The position numbers and the translations under genes were made by a program. A stretch of DNA of 64,000 nt from a bacterium M00.F.Ca.ET.205.01.1.1. GTDB taxonomy: Bacteria > Pseudomonadota > Alphaproteobacteria > Rhizobiales > Rhizobiaceae. The first letter of the stretch is position 1. Every line of letters starts with the position of its first letter. Below, piece by piece: positions 16,885 to 25,958 of this stretch. Below the pieces are notes generated by a model that did no database searches, was not told where the DNA came from, and worked only from the letters and a program-made list of their open reading frames with translations. The stretch is from assembly GCA_004791255.1 (NCBI GenBank), contig SRUQ01000002.1:248001-312000 (forward strand). The letters are read 5' to 3'.

Positions 16885-18072
16885 TCAGAACTCGATCGCT
16901 GCGTAGAAGATGGCGAACAGTCCATCGAGGATGATGACGACGAAGATCGACTTCACCACGGAAGCGGTCACGTGCTGGCCGAGCGACTCAGCGCTGCCGC
17001 CGACCTTCATGCCTTCCACCGAGGCGATGGTGCCGATGATCATGGCCATGAACGGTGCCTTGATCAGGCCGGCGAAAATGGTGCTGAGGTCGATGGCGAC
17101 GCGCAGCCGATCGATAAAGGCGGCCGGCGCGATGTCGGAATAGAGCCAGGCGGCCACGATACCGCCGCCGAGCGCGGCGAAATTGGCGATGATGGTGAGG
17201 CATGGCAAGGCGATCACCAGCGCCACCAGCCGCGGGAAGACCAGGACGCCGATCGGGTTCAGCCCGATGACCTTCAGCGCGTCGACTTCCTCGCGCATCT
17301 TCATCGAGCCGATCTCGGCGGTGATCGCACTGCCCGAGCGGCCGGCGATCATGATCGCCGTCATCAGCACGCCGAGCTCGCGCAGGATGAGCACGCCCAC
17401 GAGGTCGACGACGAAGATATCGGCGCCGAAATAGCTGAGCTGGTAGGCGCCCTGCTGGGCAACGATGGCGCCGACGATCGCCGACATCAGCACCACCACC
17501 GGGATGGCGCCGACGCCCATGCGATCGATTTGGTTGAAGATCGCCGCCGGGTTGACGGCATGGCCGCGGCCAAGCTTCATCTGCGCGCCGCGGATGGTGG
17601 CGCCGAGGATGTTCATCGAGGCGAGGAAATCGTCGCGCATCTCGTAGACGCGCCGGCCGACGGCCTCCAGGGCGCGAATGACGATGTTGGGCGGCCTGGT
17701 TGGCCCCGATTCAGGTTCGCGCCGGACGGCCTCGCCCACCGCGTCGAGCAATATAGAAGCGATCTCGCTCTGGCCCTGCAGCCTGACCTCGATACCCTTT
17801 TTCTCGAAGGCGCTGACCAGCCGGTCGATCAGCCACGCACCGGCCGTGTCGATCTTCTCGATATGCGAAAGATCGAGCGCCAAAGTCTTGAAACCGCTGC
17901 GCTTTTCGATCCTGCGCATCTCGGCGTCGATTTCGGCGACGGTGCGCGTCGTCCAGATTCCGGAGAAGGCGCAACCAAGAACGCCCGCCTCTTCGCCAAC
18001 CGCCACGCGCGGTTGGTGGTCAGCCTCCGAGGCGGCGGTGCCGCTTGCGTCGCGCTTGCCGATGGTCAACAT
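16885..18072 (-). CDS. mlaE: MlaE-type permease with N-terminal STAS domain
   Basis: Inner-membrane permease of 395 residues that fuses two functions separate in E. coli. The first 115 or so residues form a STAS-like domain (LALDLSHIEKIDTAGAWLIDRL, the MlaB/anti-sigma-antagonist signature with a Thr-Ala where MlaB has its interacting Thr). Residues about 150-395 are the MlaE permease with the conserved ELGVLMTAIMIAGRSGSA and EIGSMKMREEVDAL motifs and five to six helices. ATG 18072 has an AGGA ribosome site five bases upstream. First gene of the Mla operon, divergent from the epimerase gene 77 bases away. Confidence 0.92.
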   Translation of the reverse strand: MLTIGKRDASGTAASEADHQPRVAVGEEAGVLGCAFSGIWTTRTVAEIDAEMRRIEKRSGFKTLALDLSHIEKIDTAGAWLIDRLVSAFEKKGIEVRLQGQSEIASILLDAVGEAVRREPESGPTRPPNIVIRALEAVGRRVYEMRDDFLASMNILGATIRGAQMKLGRGHAVNPAAIFNQIDRMGVGAIPVVVLMSAIVGAIVAQQGAYQLSYFGADIFVVDLVGVLILRELGVLMTAIMIAGRSGSAITAEIGSMKMREEVDALKVIGLNPIGVLVFPRLVALVIALPCLTIIANFAALGGGIVAAWLYSDIAPAAFIDRLRVAIDLSTIFAGLIKAPFMAMIIGTIASVEGMKVGGSAESLGQHVTASVVKSIFVVIILDGLFAIFYAAIEF

Positions 18073-18149
18073 GGCGTCCTGTTTAGCCTGATGGGTCCGA
18101 CCTTGTCGATTTGCCGACAACCCTTCTCGCACAGCCGGAGCAGAAAAAT

Positions 18150-19133
18150 ATGGCGCGTGTCATTTCGGTTGAGGCTGAGCGTTTTCCAATCGCCGGCACC
18201 TTCACCATCTCGCGCGGCTCCAAGACCGAAGCCGAGGTTGTCACCTGTACGATCCAGGATGGTGGACATATCGGTCGTGGCGAATGCGTGCCCTACAAAC
18301 GCTATGGCGAGACCATGGAGGGTGTGCGCGGCGCAATAGAGGCGATGCGCGAGCGGATTGCGGGCGGAATTGATCGGAACGCGCTGCTCACCGCCATGCC
18401 GGCCGGCGCCGCGCGCAACGCTGTGGACTGTGCCCTCTGGGATCTTGAGGCAAAGATCAGCGGGATGCCTGTTGCATCCAGTATTTGCGCGGCTCGATTG
18501 AACCCGCTCGAAACCGCCTACACGCTGTCACTGGGCGAGCCGGAGCCAATGGCGGCACAGGCGCGCGCCAACGCGGCGCGGCCGCTGCTCAAGGTCAAGA
18601 TCGGCGGCGACAACGACATCGCCCGCATCCGCGCCGTCCGGCAGGCAGCGCCCGTCAGCCGCATCATCCTCGACGCCAACGAGGGCTGGACCGACGACAA
18701 CATCGTCGCCAACCTCGCCTTCGCCGCCGAACAAGGCATCGCGCTGATCGAACAGCCATTGCCGGCCGGTCGTGACGAGATCCTGCGCCATATCGGCCAT
18801 CCCGTGCCGATCTGCGCCGATGAGAGCGTGCACGAGGCCGGCAATCTTGCTTCGCTTATCGGCCTCTACGACGCCGTCAACATCAAGCTCGACAAATCCG
18901 GCGGGCTGACGGCGGCGCTCGTGCTGCGCGATCGTGCCCGCGAACTGGGCTTCGGCATCATGGTCGGCTGCATGGTCGGCACGTCGCTGGCCATGGCGCC
19001 GGCGGTGCTGCTCGCGCAAGGCGCCGATTTTGTCGACCTGGACGGCCCACTGCTGCTTGCGCGCGACCGCGAGCCCGGTCTTGTCTACCAGGGTTCGCTC
19101 GTCTCACCCCCGGACCGGGCGCTGTGGGGCTGA
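18150..19133 (+). CDS. Dipeptide epimerase / amino-acid racemase, enolase superfamily
   Basis: Cytoplasmic TIM-barrel enzyme of 327 residues. It shows the muconate-lactonizing subgroup active site: KVK (Lys148, Lys150), metal ligands Asp175, Glu201 and Asp224 (in CADES), and a second base in NIKLDKSGG (Lys246 or Lys249). The combination with DES resembles L-Ala-D/L-Glu epimerases acting on murein peptides; related alphaproteobacterial proteins are called DgcA, an N-acetyl-D-Glu racemase, and the sequence alone does not decide. ATG 18150 has GGAG about nine bases upstream. The 3' end overlaps the convergent MFS gene by 30 bases. Confidence 0.82.
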   Translation: MARVISVEAERFPIAGTFTISRGSKTEAEVVTCTIQDGGHIGRGECVPYKRYGETMEGVRGAIEAMRERIAGGIDRNALLTAMPAGAARNAVDCALWDLEAKISGMPVASSICAARLNPLETAYTLSLGEPEPMAAQARANAARPLLKVKIGGDNDIARIRAVRQAAPVSRIILDANEGWTDDNIVANLAFAAEQGIALIEQPLPAGRDEILRHIGHPVPICADESVHEAGNLASLIGLYDAVNIKLDKSGGLTAALVLRDRARELGFGIMVGCMVGTSLAMAPAVLLAQGADFVDLDGPLLLARDREPGLVYQGSLVSPPDRALWG

Positions 19134-20318
19134 GCGCGCGGCAAACCCGATCAGCACCAGGCCGACAATCGCGATCGGGATCATCACCAGGAAGCCATCG
19201 ACGCCGAGACGGTTGTAGAGTGGACCGGAAGCCAGCGTGACCGTGGCCATGAAGAAGCCGTTGAAGAAATAAGCGATGCCTTGCGCGGCACCCGTTCGCT
19301 CTTCGGAGACGGTCTCGCCGATCATTTTCTGCAAGCCGATCAGCACCATCGCAACAGACACCGAATGCAGCGACTGCACGGCGAAGAAACCGGCCACGCC
19401 AAAGCCGAGCGGCCATACCAGCGGAAAGGCGATCCAGCGTACGATCGATCCGATGCCGGCGATCAGCATCACCCTGACGACGGGCACGGAGGCAAACATA
19501 CGATTGAAAAACAAGAACATGCAGACTTCTGAGACCACGCCCCAGGCCCATAGCAGCCCGACCACGGAATCACTGATGCCGATCGATTTCCAGTAGATGG
19601 AGACGAAGCCGTAGAGGAAGGCATGGCTGGCGGTGATGATGCCGACGCCAAGGGTGAAGTAGAGGAAATAGGCGTTGAACAGGCTCGGCGCCGCGTGCTG
19701 GATTTCCGTGGCCGACAGCGGCGAGGCCTTGCGCGGCCGGCCCATGCGCGGCGCCAGCAGTCCTGCGACGAGCGACGCGCCGAGAGCCAGGAATATGATC
19801 ACCGGGACGACTCCAGGACCGGTAGCCGCCAGGATGAAGCCGCCGGCGACATTGGCCAGGAAATAACAGATCGAACCCCATTTGCGCATGCTGGTGTAGT
19901 TCGAGCCAAAGCGGCGCACGCCTGAAAGCGCCAGCGAATCGGCAATCGGCGAATGCGGCGTCCAGACAATGGTCAGCGCCAGCGAAACCGCCAGCACCAT
20001 CGCGTAAGTCGGCGTCAGGAAATAGCCCGCCGACAGGAACAGCGAAGCCGCTACGAGCGCGACATAGACATCGGCGCGGTCCCTGGCCCGATCGGCGATC
20101 GCGGTCAGCAGCGGCGTCGTCACCACGCGCAGGAACATGGGCGCCGCCAGGATGACGGCGATCTGCTCGGCGTGAAAACCCTTGGCCTGCAGCCAGAGCG
20201 GAAAATAGGGCAGATGCGTGCCCAGCGATACGAACAGCGTGCCGAAGATCAGGCTCATGCGCAGTTCGAAATGGCGCGGTTTGACGAGTTGTTCGGGCGA
20301 GAGCGGCGGCAGCGACAT
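19104..20318 (-). CDS. MFS transporter, 12-helix (HcaT / nucleoside-permease-like group)
   Basis: Polytopic inner-membrane protein of 404 residues. It opens LRMSLIFGTLFVSLGTHLPYFPLWL, where the YFPLWL motif in helix 1 is typical of the LacY/HcaT-like MFS branch. An ATPLLTAIADRARDR loop follows, then a central break and six further helices. ATG 20318 is preferred over an upstream TTG because GGA precedes it by about seven bases. The gene converges on the epimerase gene with a 30-base overlap. The substrate is unknown; transport of a murein-derived peptide would fit its neighbour, but that is speculation. Confidence 0.82.
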   Translation of the reverse strand: MSLPPLSPEQLVKPRHFELRMSLIFGTLFVSLGTHLPYFPLWLQAKGFHAEQIAVILAAPMFLRVVTTPLLTAIADRARDRADVYVALVAASLFLSAGYFLTPTYAMVLAVSLALTIVWTPHSPIADSLALSGVRRFGSNYTSMRKWGSICYFLANVAGGFILAATGPGVVPVIIFLALGASLVAGLLAPRMGRPRKASPLSATEIQHAAPSLFNAYFLYFTLGVGIITASHAFLYGFVSIYWKSIGISDSVVGLLWAWGVVSEVCMFLFFNRMFASVPVVRVMLIAGIGSIVRWIAFPLVWPLGFGVAGFFAVQSLHSVSVAMVLIGLQKMIGETVSEERTGAAQGIAYFFNGFFMATVTLASGPLYNRLGVDGFLVMIPIAIVGLVLIGFAARSAPQRPVRG

Positions 20319-20465
20319 GAATCGATCCAATGACGCGGCCAACCAGGAATTGCAAGCAGCGCGAAGTGATCCTTAACATGCGGGAAATCAGGGCGGAACC
20401 GGCTGGACCAGTCGATTTGCAGATGAATGACAGCTGGCTTCGGTATCCAGGCCGCCGCTTCCGTG

Positions 20466-21275
20466 TCAGGCCGCCTGCACCGCCCTGTCCTCGATGAGCA
20501 TCGGGATGAAGGGTTCGTCCGGCGCATCGGGCAGGACATGGGCCCAGGTCAGGATCTCCATGCGGCCGTCGAAATGTTCGACGACAGCGGTGCAGCTTTC
20601 CACCCAATCACCGGTGTTGATGTATTGCACATCGCCATAGCTTTCGATCGCCGCATGGTGGATGTGGCCGCAGATGACGCCGTCGACATGCGAACGCCGC
20701 GCCTCTTCGCTGAGCACGGTCTGGAACGAACCGATGAAGTTGACCGCCTTCTTGACCTTGACCTTGGCCCAGGACGAAAACGACCAGTAAGGCAGGCCGA
20801 GCAATTGGCGCAGCCGCGTGATCACCCGGTTGACCTGCATGGCCGCGTCATAGGCATGATCGCCGAGATAGGCGAGCCAGCGCTGGTTGTGGACGACGGT
20901 ATCGAACTGGTCGCCATGGATGACCAGCAGGCGCCTGCCGTCGGCGGTTTCGTGGATGGCGCGGTCGGCAACGACGATGCCGCCGAAATGCACGCCCTGG
21001 AACTGGCGGGCGAATTCATCGTGATTGCCGGCGATGTAGGTGATCGAGGCGCCCTTGCGCGCCTTGCGCAGCAGTTTCTGCACCACGTCATTGTGGCTTT
21101 GCGGCCAGTGCCAGCTGCGCCGCAGGCGCCAGCCATCGACGATATCGCCGACCAGATAGATGATGTCGGCGTCGTGATGCCTGAGGAAATCGATCAGAAA
21201 ATCAGCCTTCGCCGCCTTCGACCCAAGATGGATGTCGGAGAGGAACATGCTGCGGAACGTGCGGGGCTCTGACAT
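20466..21275 (-). CDS. UDP-2,3-diacylglucosamine diphosphatase-like metallophosphoesterase
   Basis: Calcineurin-like hydrolase of 269 residues with the full dimetal set: SDIHLGS (residues 13-19), GDIVDGW, GNHDE, HGDQFD and GHIHH. The ordering and an extended helical insert (residues about 150-200, with LRQLLGLPYWSF) match the LpxH-related family annotated as UDP-2,3-diacylglucosamine diphosphatase in rhizobia. Whether it is the lipid A pathway enzyme is uncertain, since many alphaproteobacteria use LpxI instead. It faces the SDR gene across a 124-base divergent promoter region. Confidence 0.83.
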   Translation of the reverse strand: MSEPRTFRSMFLSDIHLGSKAAKADFLIDFLRHHDADIIYLVGDIVDGWRLRRSWHWPQSHNDVVQKLLRKARKGASITYIAGNHDEFARQFQGVHFGGIVVADRAIHETADGRRLLVIHGDQFDTVVHNQRWLAYLGDHAYDAAMQVNRVITRLRQLLGLPYWSFSSWAKVKVKKAVNFIGSFQTVLSEEARRSHVDGVICGHIHHAAIESYGDVQYINTGDWVESCTAVVEHFDGRMEILTWAHVLPDAPDEPFIPMLIEDRAVQAA

Positions 21276-21399
21276 TCGCTGCGTTTGTCACCGTTGCCTT
21301 TGCGACAGCCTATGCGCCGATTCATGCAACAACCGTATGACGGTTGCGATTGGTCCAGCCCAGGCGCTAGCCTGTCGGCAACGGACAGGAGAAATCATC

Positions 21400-22179
21400 A
21401 TGGATCTCGGTATCAGTGGAAAGAAGGCCATTGTCTGCGCCTCCAGTAAGGGGCTTGGAAAAGGCTGCGCCATGGCGCTGGCCGAGGCCGGCTGCGACAT
21501 CGTCGTCAACGGGCGCAACGCCGAACTGGTGGCCAGGACCGCCGCGGAACTGCGCCAGCGCTATCACGTAACGGTCCGGGAAGTCGTCGGCGACGTCTCG
21601 AGGCCCGAGGTGCAGAAGGCGCTGCTCGCCGCCTGCCCCGAACCTGACATCCTGGTCAACAACAATGGCGGCCCGCCGCTTCGCGATTTCCGCGAGCTCG
21701 ACCGCACCAAGATCCTCGAAGGCGTCACCCAGAACATGGTCACGCCGATCGAACTGGTGCAGGCCGTCATCGACGGCATGGCGGCGCGCGGCTTCGGCCG
21801 CATCGTCAACATAACCTCGCTGTCGGTCTATGTCCCCATCCCCGGCCTCGACCTGTCGTCAGGGGCACGCGCCGGCCTGACCTCGTTCCTTGCCGGCGTG
21901 GCGCGCACGGTGATCGACCGCAACGTGACCATCAACAGCCTGCTCCCCGGCAAGCTCGACACCGACCGCCTGCGTGGCCCGCATGAGGCGGGAAGCGTCG
22001 AAGACCCCGCAGCGGCAGCCGCGCGCAAGACCCGCATCAGCGCCGACGTTCCGGCCAAGCGGCTTGGCACGCCGGAGGAATTCGGCCAGATCTGCGCCTT
22101 CCTATGCTCGGTCCATGCCGGCTACCTGACCGGGCAGAACATTCCGGTGGATGGCGGCCTCTACGTCAGCGCCTTTTGA
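21400..22179 (+). CDS. Atypical short-chain dehydrogenase/reductase-like protein
   Basis: Rossmann-fold protein of 259 residues, SDR-like in length and order. The N-terminal motif reads CASSKGLGKG instead of TGxxxGxG, and NNNGG (residues 88-91) replaces the usual NNAG. Ser140 of the catalytic triad is kept, but the Tyr-x3-Lys pair is Ser153-x3-Arg157. This resembles the FabG-like subgroup known to lack a perfect cofactor motif and catalytic tetrad. It may bind a nucleotide or ligand without standard hydride chemistry. An AGGAGA site lies eight bases before ATG 21400, so the start is secure. The C-terminus GQNIPVDGGLYVSAF is normal for SDRs. Confidence 0.85.
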   Translation: MDLGISGKKAIVCASSKGLGKGCAMALAEAGCDIVVNGRNAELVARTAAELRQRYHVTVREVVGDVSRPEVQKALLAACPEPDILVNNNGGPPLRDFRELDRTKILEGVTQNMVTPIELVQAVIDGMAARGFGRIVNITSLSVYVPIPGLDLSSGARAGLTSFLAGVARTVIDRNVTINSLLPGKLDTDRLRGPHEAGSVEDPAAAAARKTRISADVPAKRLGTPEEFGQICAFLCSVHAGYLTGQNIPVDGGLYVSAF

Positions 22180-22353
22180 TCGACATACTTACGGAGCGAC
22201 GAGCCCGCCTCGCAAGAAACCTGCGCAAGCATTTGATAAGTCGTGTGTTTCTGTGTGTAGTCGTGGAAAGTTGCCGACGCGTCATTTAGCGTCGCGAAAA
22301 GGCTAGACCACATGCTAAAAGGACCTCGAAGCAGGTTTCGAGGGAGCGGCCGC

Positions 22354-24678
22354 ATGGAAGGCGAGAACAAGAAAACGGCGCGTTCGGACCTCGACGAGGC
22401 CGCGCTCTACTTCCACAAGCATCCGATTCCGGGAAAGCTCGAGATCCAGGCGACCAAGCCGCTGGGCAACCAGCGCGACCTGGCGCTGGCCTATTCGCCC
22501 GGCGTCGCCGCGCCTTGCCTTGAAATACGCGACGATCCGGCAACGGCCGCCGACTATACGGCGCGCGCCAATCTGGTGGGCGTCGTTTCCAACGGATCGG
22601 CGGTGCTCGGCCTCGGCAATATCGGACCGCTTGCCTCCAAGCCGGTGATGGAAGGCAAGGCGGTGCTGTTCAAGAAATTCGCCGGCATCGACGTCTTCGA
22701 CATCGAGATCGACGCACCTGAGATCGAGCGCATGGTCGAGACGGTCGCGGCGCTCGAGCCGACCTTCGGCGGCATCAACCTGGAAGACATCAAGGCGCCC
22801 GAGTGCTTCGAGGTCGAGGAGCAGTTGAAGGCCCGCATGGGCATCCCGGTCTTCCACGACGACCAGCATGGCACCGCCATCATCGTCGCTGCTGCCGTGC
22901 TCAACGGGCTGGAATTCGCTGGCAAGACCATTTCGGACATCAAGATCGTCACGTCAGGCGCCGGTGCGGCGGCACTTGCCTGCCTCAACCTCCTGGTCTC
23001 GCTCGGCGCCAAGGTCGAGAACATCTGGGTCACCGACCGTTTCGGCGTTGCCTACAAGGGCCGCACCGACGAAATGGACCGCTGGAAAGACCCCTATGTG
23101 AAGGACACCGAGGCGCGCACGCTGGCCGACGTCATTCCCGGCGCCGACGTCTTCCTCGGCCTTTCAGCTGCCGGCGTGCTGAAACCGGAACTGCTCCAGC
23201 ACATGGCGCCAAAGCCGCTGATCCTGGCGCTGGCCAATCCCAATCCGGAGATCATGCCGGAAGTGGCAAGGGCGGCCAGGCCGGACGCGATGATCTGCAC
23301 CGGCCGGTCGGATTTTCCCAATCAAGTCAACAATGTGCTTTGCTTCCCTTACATCTTCCGTGGCGCACTGGACTGTGGCGCCAGCGCCATCAACGAGGAG
23401 ATGAAGATGGCGGCGGTGCGGGCCATTGCCGCCCTTGCCCGCGAAGAACCGTCCGATGTCGCCGCGCGCGCCTATTCCGGCGAGACGCCAGTGTTCGGAC
23501 CCGAGTTCCTGATCCCCTCGCCCTTCGATCCACGCCTCATCCTGCGCATCGCGCCCGCGGTCGCCAAGGCGGCCTGCGATACCGGTGTGGCGACGCGGCC
23601 GATCGCCGACTTCGCCGCCTATATCGACAAGCTCAACCGCTTCGTCTTCCGCTCCGGCCTGGTGATGAAGCCGGTATTCTCGTCCGCCAAGGCCTCGAGT
23701 GCCAAACGCGTCATCTATGCCGACGGCGAGGATGAGCGCGTGCTGCGCGCTGCCCAGGTGGTGCTGGAGGAAGGCATCGCCGAACCGATCCTGATCGGCC
23801 GCCCGCATGTCATCGAAGTCCGGCTGAAGCGCTACGGGCTGCGCATCAAGCCCGGGGTCGATTTCGGCCTGATCAATCCGGAAGAGGATCCGCGCTACCG
23901 CCACTATGTCGATCTCCTGATCGAGCTTGCCGGCCGGCGTGGCGTGACCACGGAAGCGGCGCGCACCATGGTGCGCACCGACAATACCGTGATTGCGGCG
24001 CTGGCGCTGAAGCGCGGCGACGCCGACGCCATGGTCTGCGGCCTCGAGGGCCGTTTCGAGCGGCATCTGCGCAACGTCACGCTGATCATCGGCCCGCGCG
24101 CGGGCATCAAGGACCGCGACCTGTCGACGCTGTCCATGCTGATCTCGCAGCGCGGTATTATCTTCCTCACCGACACGCATGTGTCGGTCGACCCGACGGC
24201 GGAAGAGATCGCCGAGATGACGGTGCTGGCGGCGGAAGAGATCCATCGTTTCGGCATCGAGCCTAAAGCTGCACTGCTGTCGCATTCGGATTTCGGTTCG
24301 CGCGATTCGCCGAGCGCGCTGAAGATGCGGCAGGCGGCGGCGATCCTGGCGCGTATCGCACCGGAGTTGCAGTGCGACGGCGAAATGCATGCCGATTCCG
24401 CGTTGTCGGAGCATCTGCGCCAGCGCGTCTATCCGCACTCACGGCTGAAGGGCGAAGCCAATCTGCTGGTCTTCCCCAACCTCGATTCGGCCAACATCAC
24501 GCTGACGGCGCTGCGCGCCATGATGGACGCGCTGCATGTCGGGCCGATTCTGCTCGGCACCGACAAGCCGGCGCACATACTGACGCCCTCGGTGACCTCG
24601 CGCGGCGTGGTCAACATGACGGCGCTGGCGGTGGTCGAGGCGGCGCACAAGGCGCAGGCTGTCGTCGATCTGGGCTGA
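22354..24678 (+). CDS. maeB: Chimeric NADP-dependent malic enzyme (malic domain plus phosphotransacetylase-like domain)
   Basis: Oxidative decarboxylation of malate to pyruvate, important in rhizobia for feeding acetyl-CoA from C4 dicarboxylates. The 774-residue length is that of bacterial chimeric enzymes. The malic-enzyme half (to about residue 430) has the YSPGVAAPC and [14 protein letters not shown] blocks, the metal-binding FDIEID and [10 protein letters not shown] regions and a GAGAAA dinucleotide motif. The second half resembles phosphate acetyltransferase and is usually regulatory (acetyl-CoA inhibition) rather than catalytic. ATG 22354 is preferred over an in-frame ATG 42 bases earlier because AGGGAG precedes it at good spacing. 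Whether it corresponds to the NAD (Dme) or NADP (Tme) enzyme of Sinorhizobium cannot be read from sequence alone. Confidence 0.93.
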   Translation: MEGENKKTARSDLDEAALYFHKHPIPGKLEIQATKPLGNQRDLALAYSPGVAAPCLEIRDDPATAADYTARANLVGVVSNGSAVLGLGNIGPLASKPVMEGKAVLFKKFAGIDVFDIEIDAPEIERMVETVAALEPTFGGINLEDIKAPECFEVEEQLKARMGIPVFHDDQHGTAIIVAAAVLNGLEFAGKTISDIKIVTSGAGAAALACLNLLVSLGAKVENIWVTDRFGVAYKGRTDEMDRWKDPYVKDTEARTLADVIPGADVFLGLSAAGVLKPELLQHMAPKPLILALANPNPEIMPEVARAARPDAMICTGRSDFPNQVNNVLCFPYIFRGALDCGASAINEEMKMAAVRAIAALAREEPSDVAARAYSGETPVFGPEFLIPSPFDPRLILRIAPAVAKAACDTGVATRPIADFAAYIDKLNRFVFRSGLVMKPVFSSAKASSAKRVIYADGEDERVLRAAQVVLEEGIAEPILIGRPHVIEVRLKRYGLRIKPGVDFGLINPEEDPRYRHYVDLLIELAGRRGVTTEAARTMVRTDNTVIAALALKRGDADAMVCGLEGRFERHLRNVTLIIGPRAGIKDRDLSTLSMLISQRGIIFLTDTHVSVDPTAEEIAEMTVLAAEEIHRFGIEPKAALLSHSDFGSRDSPSALKMRQAAAILARIAPELQCDGEMHADSALSEHLRQRVYPHSRLKGEANLLVFPNLDSANITLTALRAMMDALHVGPILLGTDKPAHILTPSVTSRGVVNMTALAVVEAAHKAQAVVDLG

Positions 24679-24686
24679 GCGCGAAA

Positions 24687-24714
24687 TTCGCGGTAAACTG
24701 CAGTTAACCGCGAA
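24687..24714. repeat. 28-bp near-perfect palindrome between malic enzyme and DUF2865 genes
   Basis: TTCGCGGTAAACTG (24687-24700) faces CAGTTAACCGCGAA (24701-24714) with one mismatch and no loop. It sits eight bases after the malic enzyme stop and 38 bases before the next start. It may act as a terminator stem or as an operator for the downstream gene; no T-run follows. Confidence 0.6.
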
Positions 24715-24752
24715 CACGGTAGCCTTGCGGCCAATCAGGCGGAGTTGGGTGA

Positions 24753-25958
24753 ATGACAAGCGGAGGGTGGAAGCAGTGGCATGCCGCCGTGCTGCTCGGC
24801 CTTCTGCTTGCCGGCGCCACGGCCACCGAGCCGCAGGCCGCGTCGCGGGTTTGCCGCCAGCTTGAAGCCGACCTTGCTTCCGCCTCGCGCGGCGGCGGTG
24901 GCGGCCCGGCCCTGGTGCGGAGATACGACGTCGCGATCGACAGGCAGCGCGAACAGATTTCCAAGGCGCGGGGCCAGGCAAACAGCGCCGGCTGCGGTTT
25001 TTCGCTGTTTGCCCGCAACGTCAATCAATGCGCCGGGCTCAACGCCACCATCCAACGCATGAACGCCAATCTCGACAGCCTGCAGGCCAAGCGTTCCCGG
25101 CTCGCCGGGGGCGGCGGCTCGCGCCGCGATCGTGGACGGATACTCGCGGCACTTGATGCCAATGGCTGCCGTGACGACGACAACGAGCCGCCACGCCGCG
25201 CACCGCTGCAGGAAGAAAGCCGCGAAGACGGCACTACAAACCTGTTCGACCAGCTTTTCGGCGGCGACGACAGGGAACCCGACACGCTGGACCAGTCTGA
25301 CGACCCTGGCGAGGAAAGCAATGTCAGCCGCGTGCTCAACCAGCCCAGCGTCCCGGACTTTCCGAATGTCGGCGGGGAATTCCACACCACCTGCGTGCGC
25401 ACCTGCGACGGCTATTTCTTCCCGATGTCGAACTCGGCCTCATCAGGCGATTTCGAGCGCGACCAGAAGAATTGCGAATCGAGCTGCCCCGGCACCGAGA
25501 TGCAGGTTTTCTACTCGCGCGGCATGGACGACGATTCGGCCAACATGACCTCATCGGTCACTGGCCGGCCCTACAGCGAACTGTCGACCGCTTACCTCTA
25601 CAAGCAATCAAACATGCCGCGGCCGCCGGCCTGCGGCTGCAATGCCGCGCAGAATTTCCAGATCATTGGCGGCAACCCGCCAAGCGAGCAGCAATCCCAG
25701 CCGCAAACGGAACCCGCGCCGTTCATTCCGGTGCCAGCTTCCAAGCCCGACCCTGCCGCCGACCCCGAAACCCTGGCCAATGCAGCGGGCGGGCTCGACC
25801 GAGACACCATCAAGCGGCTTGCGGTGAAACCGGTAACATCGCCGGTCTCGGCGCTGCCGCCGGAACAGCGCAAGGTCAGGGTCGTCGGGCCATCGTTCCT
25901 TCCCGACCCATCAGCGGCAATAATTCTGCAAGCTCCGGCCCCGAAGGCAGTCCGGTAA
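24753..25958 (+). CDS. Exported DUF2865 domain protein
   Basis: Predicted 401-residue periplasmic or surface protein. The N-terminal hydrophobic stretch [20 protein letters not shown] is a Sec signal. A helical segment with several Cys ([21 protein letters not shown]) follows, then the DUF2865 core around residues 215-315: [13 protein letters not shown], the next Cys cluster in [10 protein letters not shown], and PPACGC. Eight or more cysteines suggest structural disulfides. The Pro-rich C-terminus is low complexity. The last 83 bases overlap gltX on the opposite strand. The function of the family, common in Rhizobiales, is not known to me. Confidence 0.83.
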   Translation: MTSGGWKQWHAAVLLGLLLAGATATEPQAASRVCRQLEADLASASRGGGGGPALVRRYDVAIDRQREQISKARGQANSAGCGFSLFARNVNQCAGLNATIQRMNANLDSLQAKRSRLAGGGGSRRDRGRILAALDANGCRDDDNEPPRRAPLQEESREDGTTNLFDQLFGGDDREPDTLDQSDDPGEESNVSRVLNQPSVPDFPNVGGEFHTTCVRTCDGYFFPMSNSASSGDFERDQKNCESSCPGTEMQVFYSRGMDDDSANMTSSVTGRPYSELSTAYLYKQSNMPRPPACGCNAAQNFQIIGGNPPSEQQSQPQTEPAPFIPVPASKPDPAADPETLANAAGGLDRDTIKRLAVKPVTSPVSALPPEQRKVRVVGPSFLPDPSAAIILQAPAPKAVR

